A stretch of DNA of 64,000 bases from Cyrtodaria siliqua (GCA_037043455.1 JAWPHD010011035.1:23506-87505); one strand, 5' to 3'. Positions 11,991 through 22,765 are shown, numbered from the stretch's first letter. Numbers and translations: made by a program. The notes: a model not told the origin generated them from the letters alone.

Positions 11991-12483
11991 CAAAAGCAAA
12001 AATACTAACCGCACCATTCACTTCCAACAATTTCGCCAATCTGCAATCTGACCTCGCTGCAGCTGGTTGATCAGTGTGTAGATGTTCTGCACACAAATTT
12101 GCAATTGAAGAAGGTCGATTCCGAAATACTGAGCGTAATTTGAGGTTATGTATAAAATATAATATCAATGTTGTAGAAAACGAATATCTCTTTTTAATGG
12201 TTTGTGTCCTAAATACAGAATATTCGTAATGACTGTTTTTCAAATTATTACTGTTCTTTGCCAAATAATTGAAAATGTGTATCACTTATGAATACACAAC
12301 AAACTGGGCTGTTAATAAGATTAGCAAAATATATTTATCTAGCCAACGAACTTAGAAATAGTGATAATTAGTGTTGATATTAGTATATATGTGTAAACAC
12401 ATTTGTATGTAGTATAACAGTTGTTTATTAATTCAAATACATATATGTTATACATGTATCTTACCTACCTATATATCAATAAG

Positions 12484-12728
12484 GCACGAGCCTCCTCGTT
12501 AGAGTCTCTGACTTGAAATCACTTACCCCTGTGGGTTCGATCACTCAAGGGTCTAGGAATATTTATGTCAGGAAGCTATCCAGCTGGCTTGCGGAACGTC
12601 AGTGGTTCTACCCAGGTGCCCTTCCCGAAGGGCGTCTGGGTTCTTCCTGTACCAATGGAAGCTGGAAAAGTCGCCATATGACTTTAGCTGTTAGTGCGAC
12701 TATAAAATTCAAATCAATTCAATTCCAC
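12484..12728 (+). mobile_element. tRNA-derived SINE
   Basis: The head has a tRNA-like B box (GGGTTCGATCAC) about 45 nt after a degenerate A box. The body has AGCTGGCTTGCGGAACGTC and GGTTCTACCCAGGTGCCC, followed by AGCTGGAAAAGTCGCCATAT and a short TCAATTCAATTCC tail. Body motifs recur at 47.5 and 56.4 kb and the 3' domain at 24.4 and 59.8 kb, so this is a dispersed family. It resembles bivalve SINEs with conserved central domains; the exact family name was not determined. Confidence 0.75.
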
Positions 12729-13194
12729 GCCCAATATGCTATATAACACTATGTTATATATAGTCCCGATCTGTCAATCAAGCTTATATCCACAAGAGAT
12801 TTCAGACAATTAAACGTCCAATCGATATTTACACCTGTACCAAAGGCACGTGTTGTGCCACAAACAACTCTAAATACAATAGATCACATGACCAATGTTT
12901 TTGATTTTCTTATGACCCAGGAACAATAGAGGGCGGAGCTATAAACTGAATGTCGGAACTATTCATGATCATTCTGCAAATGATGTTAATTATTTTTCTA
13001 AATACTTACATTTTGGCTCCGTTATATTCATTCATTCAAAAGAAAATTATACACATTCCTTGACTAATAATCACACAAATTGTAATGTTCATTCGTTAAA
13101 GCTACACAGTCAGTATAAATATATGTCATTTTACGAAAAGAAACAGTGTGTAGCATAAGCTACCGTTGCTAGGCTGAGATTATATGTTTATTTT
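12729..13194. other. No gene recognised
   Basis: AT-rich spacer between the SINE and Penelope-like copy C. Nothing recognisable was seen. Confidence 0.5.
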
Positions 13195-14400
13195 TTTGGA
13201 TACATACAGGAGTTTTTCGCACACTTTATTTTCAACTACACCAACATAGTTTCTGACTTTGACATAGAAAATAACACTCCTAAGGACTGTGAGTGTAATA
13301 TATCAAAATGTTGCTATGATCCGTCAGTCATCAGTGGTAATTTTGATTTTGTAAATAAACGTGTTCGGAATTTATTTTCTGAAGGTCCGAAGTATAGATT
13401 AACTTCAATTATTGATTTTAATGCATGTCGTGCTGAGATCGCTCAATCCATTGAGGACTTTAGTATAAAATGGTGTCGTAGAGAACATGCGAACTCGAAC
13501 TGCCTTTCTACTTGGAAAAAGTCAGTTCTTGAAATTATAGATAACCATATTAACTTTTACGGAGTATGATGTTGTTTCCACGCATATCGCCCGGTGAACG
13601 ACTTTCAAGACTGTGGTAGACGAAAGTCAAAACAAATTTCCAAGTATATACTGGATTCCCAAACTATATAAACAGCCCGGATTTATTTCTAATTCTAGTG
13701 CCTGTACCACTTAAACATCTCAAAACGTTAAACTGCCGTTTAACATCACGTTAAACAATATTGTGCAAAGGTTTATGACAACTCTGGCATTAATTTATTT
13801 TGGACAATTAAATTCTCAGGAGACATGCAGGATCAAATTTGCAATAAACAGCAAGTTCCATCTATACGTATATACGATTCTTAACACTGTACCTTACCTT
13901 ACCACATTACCTAATCAAATGCTCTCATTCAAAAAACGTTCGCTAGAGAAAAAAAACTATATGTTTGGTATGTAACAATATTAAGGCATTTGTTACTAAC
14001 GGCAGTTTAGACAACCACACTATGTGGACTTGCCAAGAAGTTTGCGTCAGGTATGGAACTAGTGTTTATAGACACATTGTTGGTATCTGTATGGGTACTA
14101 ACTGTGCACCTCTTGTCGCAGGTTTGTTTTTGCATTGCTATGAAAGAGATTTCATGTTGAGTCTTTCACCAGATAGATACCCAGGCAGATGGTAGTGAAG
14201 CCTTTAATGACACCTCTCGGTATCTGAATGGCATATTGAACATTGGTAATCCGTTCTTTCTACTATGGTTAATGCTATTTACCCAAAGAACTTCAACTCA
14301 ACAAAGCTAATATTTCTGATACTGTCGTTTCTTTTCTTGATTGGCCTCTCTCTATTGAAAATGAAAACATCCGATACAGATAAGCAATAGCCTTCAAATA
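13195..14400 (+). pseudogene. Penelope-like reverse transcriptase, copy C (internally deleted)
   Basis: The N-terminal domain is open for over 100 codons: VSDFDIENNTPKDCECN, then GNFDFVNKRVRNLF, EGPKYRLTSIIDFNACR and KWCRREHANSNC. After stops and frameshifts the RT resumes with NNIKAFVTNGSLDNHTMWTC, GICMGTNCAPLVAG and CYERDFMLSLSPD. The catalytic box reads YLNG (14221-14232) instead of YLDD. The sequence stops near YPKELQLNKANISDT, so the C-terminal part is missing. Segments between the N-domain and NNIKAF are shortened. The copy faces copy B, which lies head-on across the tail array at 14.6-15.7 kb. Confidence 0.82.
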
Positions 14401-14607
14401 CGCAACATTCAAAGGCATGACTTGAACAAAAGGCCAACACTGTATTGTGATACATCCGACATACACTCAAACAAACGAACATTTAAAACTAGTACCTTAT
14501 ATTTAAAATTATAATCCGTACATATCCAAGAAACTAATTTGATAACATAAACACATACATATGTATGTCAATCGTATAGAGACAAAAAAAAGAAAGATAT
14601 AAATAGC

Positions 14608-15660
14608 GGACAGGGAAAGTAGCATTCAATGACGACAGACAATCACAAAACACAAAAACAAACACGCAAACAGACAAACGAGAAGGCAAAAGTAATAAAA
14701 AATGCAAACGACATCACAAACACAAAAGGGTTGACAATAGGGCTTCCGCCTAGAACTGTCAGTGGCCAAAACCAGGTTCTAGAGTGCACCAAACCTCACA
14801 CTTACCCTATTGTCATCCCAATTAAACGGGACAGTGTAAATAAAGAAATCCCCGTCATCAAATATTCTCTAACCAACAAGACAGCGTTAATAGGCAATAT
14901 AAGTAAATCACATAGATGTTCGTGTACATATAAATACAAAAAAAAGCCTAAAAAGACACAATGAAGGTAGTCGATGACTTGGCAGAAGACAGAACAACAA
15001 GAGAATAAACCATTGGGTGCATGACAAGACAAGACCGCCGACAAAAGCATCGTTAAAAGGCAATATAAGTAAAACACATAGATGATAGTGTATATATATA
15101 TAAAGCCTAGAAAGCCACAATGAAGGTACTCGATGACTTGGCAGAATCCAGAGCAACAAGAGAATAATATGGATTAAAAAATCGAACAGGAAAAGTAGCA
15201 TTCAAAGACGACAGTCAACCACAAATACACACAGAAACAAAGAACAACATTTCAAAAGAATACAACATTACAAATGAATAAAAGGTCAAATACGACATCA
15301 CAAACACAAAAAGAGGGTTGACAATAGGCCTACCGCCTTGAGACGGTCAGTGGCAAAAAAGGCCGCTGGGGGTTTAAACCAAGTTCTAGGGTGCACCAAA
15401 CCTCACACTTACCCTACTGTCATCCCAATTAAACGGGACAGTGTAAATAAAGAAATCCCCGTCATCAAATATTCTCTAACCAACAAGGCAGCATTAATAG
15501 GCAATATAAGTAACACATAGATGCTCGTGTATATATAAATACAAAAAAAAAACTAAAAAGCCACAATGAAGGTACTCGATGACTTGGCAGAAGCCAGAGC
15601 AACAAGAGAATAAACCATTGAGGGCACGACAAGACAAGACCGCGGACAAACATCAAACGC
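14608..15660 (-). repeat. Array of Penelope-like 3' tails belonging to copy B
   Basis: Two long tail units run 14608-15180 and 15184-15660. Both contain GACAGG(G)AAAAGTAGCATTC-type termini, GACGGTCAGTGG or its variant, GGGTGCACCAAACC-type sequence and GGGACAGTGTAAATAAAG. Inside the first unit, the GATGACTTGGCAGAA to GAGAATAA segment is itself duplicated (near 14975 and 15133, with a third copy near 15578). Minus-strand reading places these directly after the copy B coding end. The short ORFs here are repeated echoes of each other, not genes. Confidence 0.82.
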
Positions 15661-16990
15661 CACCGTCCTAATGGGCTTTAGGTAGGCGTCATCATAGGTT
15701 CTACAGCCTGTCCGGTATACAATTAAAGAGGAAAGCGTAATGGCGAACTGTAAATGGTCCAACACCAAGCATGCAGAAAGTTGCAACATGATTGGGTCAT
15801 AACCTCTTTTGATAAACCTTTTAACAAGTTTAACAAAGATAGTATGAAAGTGATCATGACCAAGGATCTTACGAAGTTTGTAAATCACATCACCATAGAA
15901 GTCAGGTTGTGATAGTCCTTGTCGCAGAAGAGTCCTTAAATATTTTTTTTATATTTGGAAAGAAGATCAGTGTTACGATAATACATTTTTGCAAAGGTTT
16001 TACGAAGTTTATGGTAACGGTAACCCTGATGGAGTAGCTTTTTAGTTATATAAAGATTACGAATATTAAAGTCCTCAACTCGAGTACAAGCTCTTGAAAA
16101 TCGAATAAGTTGAGACACATAGACCCCATAAGAAGTTGCTCGGGGATCATCCCCATCTAAGTGGGGATAATTAACAATGTCAAAATTAAAATCATCTCTT
16201 TTGTCAAAGATTTTGCTAATAATTTCACCATTTTCAATAGAGAGATCTATAAATCAAGAAAAGAAGCGTTATTATCAGAAATATTAGCCTTGTTAAGCTA
16301 AAGTTCTTTAGGATAAATATTATTAACCATAATTGAAAAGAAAGGGTTGTCAATGTTTAATATGTCATCCAGATACCGAGAGGTGTCATTAAATAACATC
16401 TGCTTGGGTATCTGGTGAGAGACTCAACATGAAATCTCTTTCATGGCAATATAAAAACAAATCTGCGACAAGTTGTGCACAGTTCGTACCCATAGGGGTA
16501 ATAACAATTTGTCTCTACACGGTGGTTCCATACATGACAAAAATATTGTTTAATAGGAACATGAGTGCTTCACAAACTACATGGCAAGTCCACATAGTGT
16601 AATTATCTAAACTGTAAAAAACGCTTTAATATTATTACAGGCCAAAAATGAAGTATTTTCCCTAGCGAATGCTTTTTGAATGAGCGCAATAAGCTTGTCT
16701 TTAATAAAGTGATGTGTTAAGGTAGTATATAGTGTAGAGAAGTCATAAGTGATTATTGATGAAACTTGACGTTTATTGTAAATTTTATCAAGGACATCTC
16801 CTAATTTTTTATAGACCAAAATAAATTAATCCCAGAGTTTTCATTTTTATCACAATATAGTTTAACGTGATCTTTAACGGCAGAAAGACAAGAAGTTAAA
16901 AATTTGGAGATGTTTGTTGTGGTGCAGGCACTAGAATTCGAAATAAAGCGGACCTTATACGGTAGCCCCTTGCCAAAGTTTACAAAACAC
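15661..16990 (-). pseudogene. Penelope-like reverse transcriptase, copy B (YLDD intact)
   Basis: The minus-strand reading begins part-way in, at LPYKVRFISNSSACTTTN. It continues through NSGINLFWS, ITYDFSTLYTTLTHHFIKD, FLACNNIKAFF, the catalytic RYLDDILNIDNP, KRDDFNFDIVNYPHLDGDDP, SQLIRFSRACTRVEDF, YRYHKLRKTFAKMYYRN and the C-terminal DVIYKLRKILGHDHFHTIFV. Asp-Asp of the catalytic box is encoded at 16363-16368 and is the only intact YLDD in the window. Frameshifts and the missing N-terminal domain still make it a pseudogene. A 5' block of the family lies immediately upstream (17036-17345). Confidence 0.85.
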
Positions 16991-17035
16991 CGATGTAAAC
17001 TTAGTTGGGAGGTCCGGATGTCCTCCCCCGGATTT

Positions 17036-17345
17036 CTTTTAAATAAATTCTAAAAAGGTGATCCCTAGGAAGCAACAAACACAAACAAGCACCGGCTTAA
17101 GCGATATTCTACTTTAAATCAGCACATAATAGGCTTGATGATCCCAAAGGACCGGTAAATAATAAAACTACTGATTTGTAGTGGGCGACTTTTTACGGCC
17201 GCCACACAGCACTAATAAAATGCTAGTGTGAATGTCAATAAAAACTGAAAAGGTGATTCCTTGGAAGCAAAAAACACAAACAAGAGAGAAAAGTAGCAGA
17301 CTTGGTTTTATTGAGTCTGTCCATGAGAGGTAATTATAAGATGCA
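17036..17345 (-). repeat. 5' block of the Penelope-like family, about 1.3 units
   Basis: The reverse complement matches the plus-strand blocks at 21061-21490. Shared features are a GGCGTGAGAGGTGTTGC-type start, the hairpin CAGACTC...GAGTCTG (here 17297-17319), GTGTTT(G)TTGCTTCC, a GGATCACCTTTT-type block and ACCGGTCCTTTGGGA. The block begins to repeat at its lower-coordinate end, as in the tandem array elsewhere. It is upstream of copy B in transcription order and may be the element's promoter or pseudo-LTR; that role is an inference. Confidence 0.65.
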
Positions 17346-17520
17346 ACACCTCTCACGCCTCTATGAAAAGCAAATCAAAAATGAAACCACCAATCGTTTT
17401 AACGTCCATCCTCATCATAATTACAGCTACAAAGTTCATCCAGACTATAACTGACACTGATGTTATTGATTTTCATGCCACAGCTACTACTGTATTTTAG
17501 CACTCCTTATGCTTATGTCT

Positions 17521-17551
17521 GGCGATGTACGTACAGCTCAACCCAGGTCCT
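17521..17551 (+). other. 2A-like ribosome-skipping motif relic
   Basis: GGC GAT GTA, then CAG CTC AAC CCA GGT CCT encode GDV and QLNPGP, matching the 2A core G-D-V-E-x-N-P-G-P with Gln for Glu. A 4-nt insertion (CGTA) between Val and Gln breaks the frame. It follows a short hydrophobic stretch (LALLMLMS) and precedes a PHD-like finger, the position used by 2A in several animal CR1-type LINEs. Confidence 0.65.
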
Positions 17552-20022
17552 GGGAATGCATCAATCTTCCCAGGTGGACTATGTGAACAACCTGTTACCT
17601 AGCAACAAGAAGGTGTTGCTGCAATGCATGTAACAAGTGGCATCACAAGACATGTGGTGATATAAGCACCAGAAAAAATGGAACGACTGGAAGGTAGTAT
17701 GTGGTATGGTACTTTTGCATCTGTGACAGTATAAACATTGACCGCTTCACATGGCGTCTACTTCTACACAGTTCAGCCCACTTTTTACAAGCAGTCTCTT
17801 GAAAGAACTATTGAGTAGCAAAACCAACCACAAGCATAGTAAAGTATCACATTCAACCAACGAACGAAGTACATGAATCATCAACTAAATGTAAAACTGA
17901 CTCATATAAAATTCGTTCCCCACAAGAAATAAACCTTTGACATTTAATTGTCAATTGTTGCATCATAATAGTACACACATCGGAATTCAAAGCAGCTATT
18001 AGCTTTGTGACTTTAGATCTAATATGCGGAACTGGATCATGGTTCAGATGAATTAAACCGGGAAAGGACCTTCTACGTAATGCAGTGAAATCATGTGAAA
18101 TATTTCCCCCAAACTGTGTGGTGCAGGTTGAAGAGAAGGAGTTGTTTTTAAATGTATAACGAAAGGTGGCAAATGAACCACCAGAGTTAGTGACACAGTG
18201 TGAAATTTCATGGACTAAGATTAAGTTGAAAACCAGGAAATACTTGAATCAGTCTACATGTCACACAGAAACACTGAGGTCATCATCAACCTTAGAACTT
18301 CTCTAAACGATGTTGTAAAATACCAAACAGAAAGAAATCCTACTTGCAGGATATTTCAACTACACCAAAACTGACTGGGAAAACACTAATAGTACAACCA
18401 ACGCACGAGAAAGAGAGTTCCAGCAAGCTCTAATAGATATATCGGTTGAATACGGTCTCACTCAAGTACACAACGAACCAACCCGGCACGAAAACATTTT
18501 AGACTTGGCCTTCACAAACAATCCATCACTCATAAAATCTTCATTACTAGTATTTCTGACCATGCAATGGTAGTAAATGACTCTCACGTTAAACCACACT
18601 ACACACAATCCAGACAAACGGTACCTGTACTCAAAGGCCAACTGGGATGAGATACACAAAGAACCTGAATCGCTATCTCGAGACATCACTGCATCAGTAA
18701 CAGGGAGTGAAGACGTAGAAGAACCATGGCAGACCTTCAAAGATGAATTCAGTTACATTGTTGATAGACATATCCCATCATATATGTGTAAAGGAAACCA
18801 CTCGGTCCCTTACTTTAACAGAAGCCTCAAGAGACTCATAAAGCGCAACGCTAGACTCTTCAAACAAGCGAATAAGATCAAACAGTGGAACGACTATAAA
18901 CGCAACCAGAAGCATTGTAAAGTAAGTCAAAGGATCGAAGTCAACTTTGTCAACTAAACTTTTCGAGATGGACCTGACCAAAATGACAGTAAACATTAAT
19001 CATCACAGCAAATGGTGTACAAAATCTCTCGTTCAACATTTCGGTATCCACAGCGGCAAGACCTGACAACATTTCCAACCATATACTGAAAAACTGTTCC
19101 CATGAGCTAGCCCCAGGATTAACTCCTATGTGACTGGTTGAATGCGAATGTAGTCTAGCTCCCGTTTTCAAGAAGGCGATATGCATGCATTATAAAACTA
19201 CAGTCATGTGAGCCTGACATTCTTCTCTAGCAGACTGCTTGAACATATCATCTGCAAATGCACTCTCGACCACCTAGATAAAAACTAAATGCTCACTATT
19301 GGAAACCACGGATTCCGTTCGGGCTACTCCTGCGACACCAAACTCCTAATAACCATGCAAGATATTCTTCAATACAACGATATATGACTACAAATTGATC
19401 TAATAATGCTTGAATTTAGCAAGGCATTCGATACAGTTCCACACATCGAGCTACTACATAAGCTAAACAGTTTTGGCCTGTAAGACAGTATACATGAATT
19501 GCTCGCAGCTTTTCTCACACAGCGACACATGACAGTAGAGTGTGAGGGCGAGTATTCTACCCGTGCTCCTGTACTATCAGGAGTACCCCAAGGCACTATT
19601 CTGGGACCACTCCTATTTTTATGTCATATTAACGACTTGCCTGATGCTATAAAATCCAAAGGACGACTATTTGAGGATGATTGCCTTTTGTATATTCCTA
19701 TTAGAAGCCAGCTAGAGCACAAACTACTACAGGACGACTTATCTTCTCTAGAAAAATGGGCAGGCCAATGGCGCATAGGATTCAACACCAGTAAATGCTA
19801 CGTCACAAGCATCGACAACAAGTCCAGCCAATGCTATCAGATAAACAACAACATTCTAAAACCCCTACCTGCGAGTAAACATATCAGAGGACCTCAAATG
19901 AGGACTCCATATTACGACAGAAGAAATCTCAGACACTGTCCCTCGAACTTGCAGAAAGATAGTGTACATCTCCCTAGTAAGATCAATGCTCGAATATGCC
20001 TCCATTGTTTGGGACACACGTC

Positions 20023-20197
20023 CAGGCGCGTAGCTGCCTATACGCGAGTACGCGGCTAAATCCACATGATTCTGACAAAAGCACCTCAGGATGCACCAGA
20101 TTGCACCATTGTTTTCAAAATTTTCCGTGGGGGCATGCTCCCGGACCCCCTAGCACAATTATGAATCCACATGAATAGAGGGCTAGCTACGCCCCTG
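20023..20197. mobile_element. 175-bp MITE-like insertion with TIRs and target duplication
   Basis: The left terminus CAGGCGCGTAGCTGCC matches the reverse complement of the right terminus (CAGGGGCGTAGCTAGC) at 13 of 16 positions. ACGTC flanks both ends (20018-20022 and 20198-20202). If CAG is counted as target, the match extends to 8 bp. The flanking LINE reading resumes with HQAARFIFCDYTTR, so removal of the insert restores LINE continuity up to a small indel. CAGG termini would fit a hAT-type origin, but a 5-bp duplication would not, so the superfamily is left open. Confidence 0.75.
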
Positions 20198-20648
20198 ACG
20201 TCCAGCATCAAGCTGCTAGATTTATCTTCTGTGACTACACGACCAGGTAGGAAGGATGCGTGTCGAAGATGTCGAAGATGCTGGAAGAACTTGATCTGCC
20301 TTACCTATTAGAGCGTAGAAAACAGAATAGGCGTGTGTTCTACTACAAAGTGATTGGAAGGTTCGTGCCGACTGTACACCCTCATGAGTATCTAAGCCAG
20401 TAGACTGAAAGGCAATATAAATGCAAGAATCGTTAAAGACTATGAAGCAAACAATATTGTAGAAAGCTCTGTGACAAACACTAATGAATGCTTTAAAGCT
20501 TATTAATGTAACACAGAACAATTCAAAAATTCTTTCTTTATAACAACTACAGTGAAGTGGGACCATCTAAGTGACAGTGTAGTCACTGCACTGACAGTAC
20601 TGGATTTTAAAACACCTCTCCAAGCGTATTACTAAACATTTAACACAC

Positions 20649-20902
20649 TCTCTCTCTCTCTCTCTCCCTGACTGACAGTGCCTTGTATTTATCCAGAAAC
20701 ATAAAACAGAGATCAAACATAAAGTATCTCCACAGAAAATGTATCCTGCAGTCCGCAGATATGGCAGATATGGCATATCGACACTTATATATCATAGTAG
20801 CTAAATGGTGACTATATTTTAATATGTACATACACGTGCGCGCGCGCGCGCGCACACACGCACTCAAACGCGCGCGCGCACACACACATACACACACACT
20901 TT
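20649..20902. repeat. Microsatellites (TC)n and (CG)n/(CA)n
   Basis: A TC run lies at about 20649-20666. At about 20833-20902, alternating CG runs and CA runs form a purine-pyrimidine alternating tract of roughly 70 bp, which could favour Z-DNA. Confidence 0.85.
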
Positions 20903-21060
20903 AATTTCAAGTGTAGGCCATAATTATTTCTGGGTATTGTCTTGCTTATTTGATTTAGTTTTTGGTACAGTGTGGAAGGTGCTATTGCGTTCAGAAGCTG
21001 TTGATTCTATAGGGTCCGTATTCTCACTGTCGTTGTTTGTTGTAAGAAATGAGAACTTGA

Positions 21061-21490
21061 GCCCAATATAGGTGGCTTTGAAGTAGACTTCCGCTTAAGC
21101 TGGTGGTATGGGGCGTAAGAGGTGTTGCTTCTTTCATTACTTCTCATGAACAGACTCAATAAAACTGAGTCTGTTGCTTTATTCTCTTAATTGTTTTTGT
21201 TGCTCCCAAAGGATCACCTTTATCAGTATTTATTAACATTCACACTAGCGTTCGTTTAGTGCAGTGTGGTTATCAGTAGTGTTATTTTTACTGGTCCTTT
21301 GGGACCAACGAGCCCAATATATATGGCTTTGAAGTAGAATACCGCTTAAGCCGGTGCTAGGGGGCGTGAAAGGTGTTGCTTCTTTAATTACTTCTCATGA
21401 ACAGACTCAATAAAACCGAGTCTGCTGCTTTATTCTCTTAATTGTGTTTGTTGCTCCCAAAGGATCAACTTTATCAGTATTTACTCATTA
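21061..21490 (+). repeat. Tandem 5' blocks of the Penelope-like family (251-bp period)
   Basis: GCCCAATATA starts at 21061 and 21312. Both units carry GAAGTAGA...CCGCTTAAGC, GGTGTTGCTTCTTT, the hairpin CAGACTC/GAGTCTG (21151-21173 and 21402-21424), TTGCTCCCAAAGGATCA and a TATCAGTATTTA block. The first unit ends with ACTGGTCCTTTGGGACC, which is self-complementary around GGTCC. The second unit stops early. No RT follows directly, so these are detached. Confidence 0.75.
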
Positions 21491-22014
21491 TCAAATAAAA
21501 GTACGACCTTTTACTTGTATAGAATAGATAATCTTCTCTGCTAATTGTATCCCTCTCAAAGAGAGATGCATTGTCCCTGTACATTTTCAGGGAAATACAA
21601 CTTACTTAATCGATAATATCAACATATTGTCATCAAAAGTCACTCTTCCATGATCCAGTACGTTTGCAGTATATCTAACTGTAAAACTATTTCAGACGTT
21701 AACAATTTAGTCCAAAACATAAAATATAAACAATATGGTAAAAAACTTGTAGTGATATGTATTTTTATATTTAATGTTCGCCATAAACAATATATTAGCA
21801 TAGTCTACTGGTTGCGATTTATTTAGATATCCGCATGCATATATCATCTGACTTGGTGACAGTACCAGTCTACTCTCGTGTCATTCTGAAAAGGTGTTTC
21901 GCTCTAAGAGGGTCGTTCATAAACTACTGTCATTCTAACAAAGGTCGCTAGATAACTTAATATCAGGTTCAAACGTACACCACAGCAAACTGCTTAAAAC
22001 TGAAGATGTTATAA

Positions 22015-22165
22015 AACGGAATACCGATTAAGCCAGTGCTAGAGGAGTGAGAGGTGGTGAACATGTTATTACCTCTCATGAACAGAACAGGCTCAATCAA
22101 CCCGATTCTACTACTTTTCTCTCTTGACTGTGTTCGTTGTTTCCAAGGGATCCACTTTTCAGTAA
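22015..22165 (+). repeat. Diverged 5' block of the Penelope-like family
   Basis: It shares TACCGATTAAGCC, GTGCTAGAGGAGTGAGAGG, a weakened hairpin (CAGGCTC...GATTCTA), CTCTCTTGACTGTGTTCG and GGGATCCACTTTTCAG with the blocks at 21.1-21.5 and 17.0-17.3 kb. The 85-residue ORF across it is not considered a gene. Confidence 0.6.
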
Positions 22166-22366
22166 TTATTCATAGGAAAATTTCGTACTTACAAACTGAA
22201 TTAACAATCATAGCACGCACACGTGTACGTTCAAACATGCGACAATCTGCCGTATTCCTTTTTGTTGTTTATAGTTGCTTTGTTTTGAATTTTAAATATT
22301 TATTTCAGTAATTGTTAATATTATCAATCAATCATAGTTGTGAGCGGTAAGATGCAGACGTTCCAC

Positions 22367-22373
22367 TATAAAA
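22367..22373 (+). promoter_or_regulatory. TATA box of the C1q-domain gene
   Basis: TATAAAA lies 53 bp before the ATG at 22426. Transcription would be expected to start about 25-30 bp downstream, near 22395-22400, giving a short 5' UTR of roughly 30 nt. No other TATA-like element lies closer. Confidence 0.55.
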
Positions 22374-22425
22374 CTGCGGCTAAGCCAATATGTTAGCATA
22401 ACTTGCTCAATCGAAAGGAAGCGCG

Positions 22426-22573
22426 ATGCGCGTTGTCATACTAAGTATAGTAGTATTTGTTGCTGGATGTTTAGGGCGCAATTACAACAACAATGGCATC
22501 GTCTCAGTGGACGAGACTTCAAAGCTTGATCGCGTTGTTGGTATGTTAGAGGTCATAACAGCGGGACAATCAG
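22426..22573 (+). CDS. Secreted C1q-domain protein, exon 1 (signal peptide)
   Basis: This is the first coding exon of a 186-residue protein completed by the exon at 24891-25303. Residues 1-17 (MRVVILSIVVFVAGCLG) form a typical signal peptide. Residues 18-49 are a short linker containing NNN, with no collagen repeats. The exon ends TCA G, directly before GTATATCAG, a phase 1 donor. The next exon begins after TTATTTACAG and supplies GA, restoring a Gly codon. The ATG is preceded by AGCGCG, an ordinary context, and no upstream in-frame ATG falls after the TATA box. Bivalves carry very large families of such C1q genes in innate recognition; a pattern-recognition role here is inferred from the family. 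Confidence 0.85.
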
Positions 22574-22719
22574 GTATATCAGTTGTTGGTGTTTATAATC
22601 TTCAATGTTGTACAGTCTTAGAGTTAATTTGCCATGGTATTTCGTGTTATTTAAATGACACACATACATATTGAGTTGATTTTATCATAAATGTAAGTTA
22701 TTAGCTTCTTCTTCAACTT

Positions 22720-22765
22720 ATCATTATTATTATTATTATTATCGATATTAGTATTATTATTTTCA

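Larger units (their letters stand above)
17385..20620 (+). pseudogene. CR1-like LINE with 2A-like and PHD-like N-terminal relics
   Basis: The order matches an APE-type LINE. A hydrophobic start ends in a 2A-like motif (17521-17551), followed by a PHD-like zinc finger (GLCEQPVT, then CNACNKWHHKTCGDIS near 17620-17665). The endonuclease is decayed: YMSHRNTEVIINLRTSLN, then AGYFNYTKTDWEN and HNEPTRHENILDLAFTNNPS. The linker has VPYFNRSLKRLIKRNARLF. The RT has LEFSKAFDTVPH, SGVPQGTILGPLLF and LFEDDCLLY (normally LFADDCLLY). The C-terminal tail reads MLEELDLPYLLERRK, then TTVKWDHLSDSVVTA. Many stops and frameshifts make it inactive. The RT is interrupted after VWDTHVQ-like sequence by a 175-bp element at 20023-20197. 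Confidence 0.82.

Noticed and set aside
12484..12560. SINE head considered as a functional tRNA gene
   Set aside because: A B box is visible, but no acceptor or anticodon arms pair well, and the sequence continues into SINE body.
20640..20897. 85-residue Arg/Cys/Ala-rich reverse ORF
   Set aside because: Product of (CA)n, (CG)n and (TC)n microsatellites.
21151..21173. 5' hairpin considered as a hammerhead ribozyme
   Set aside because: The adjacent CTCATGA resembles CTGATGA, but no GAAA follows the stem and no third stem could be drawn.
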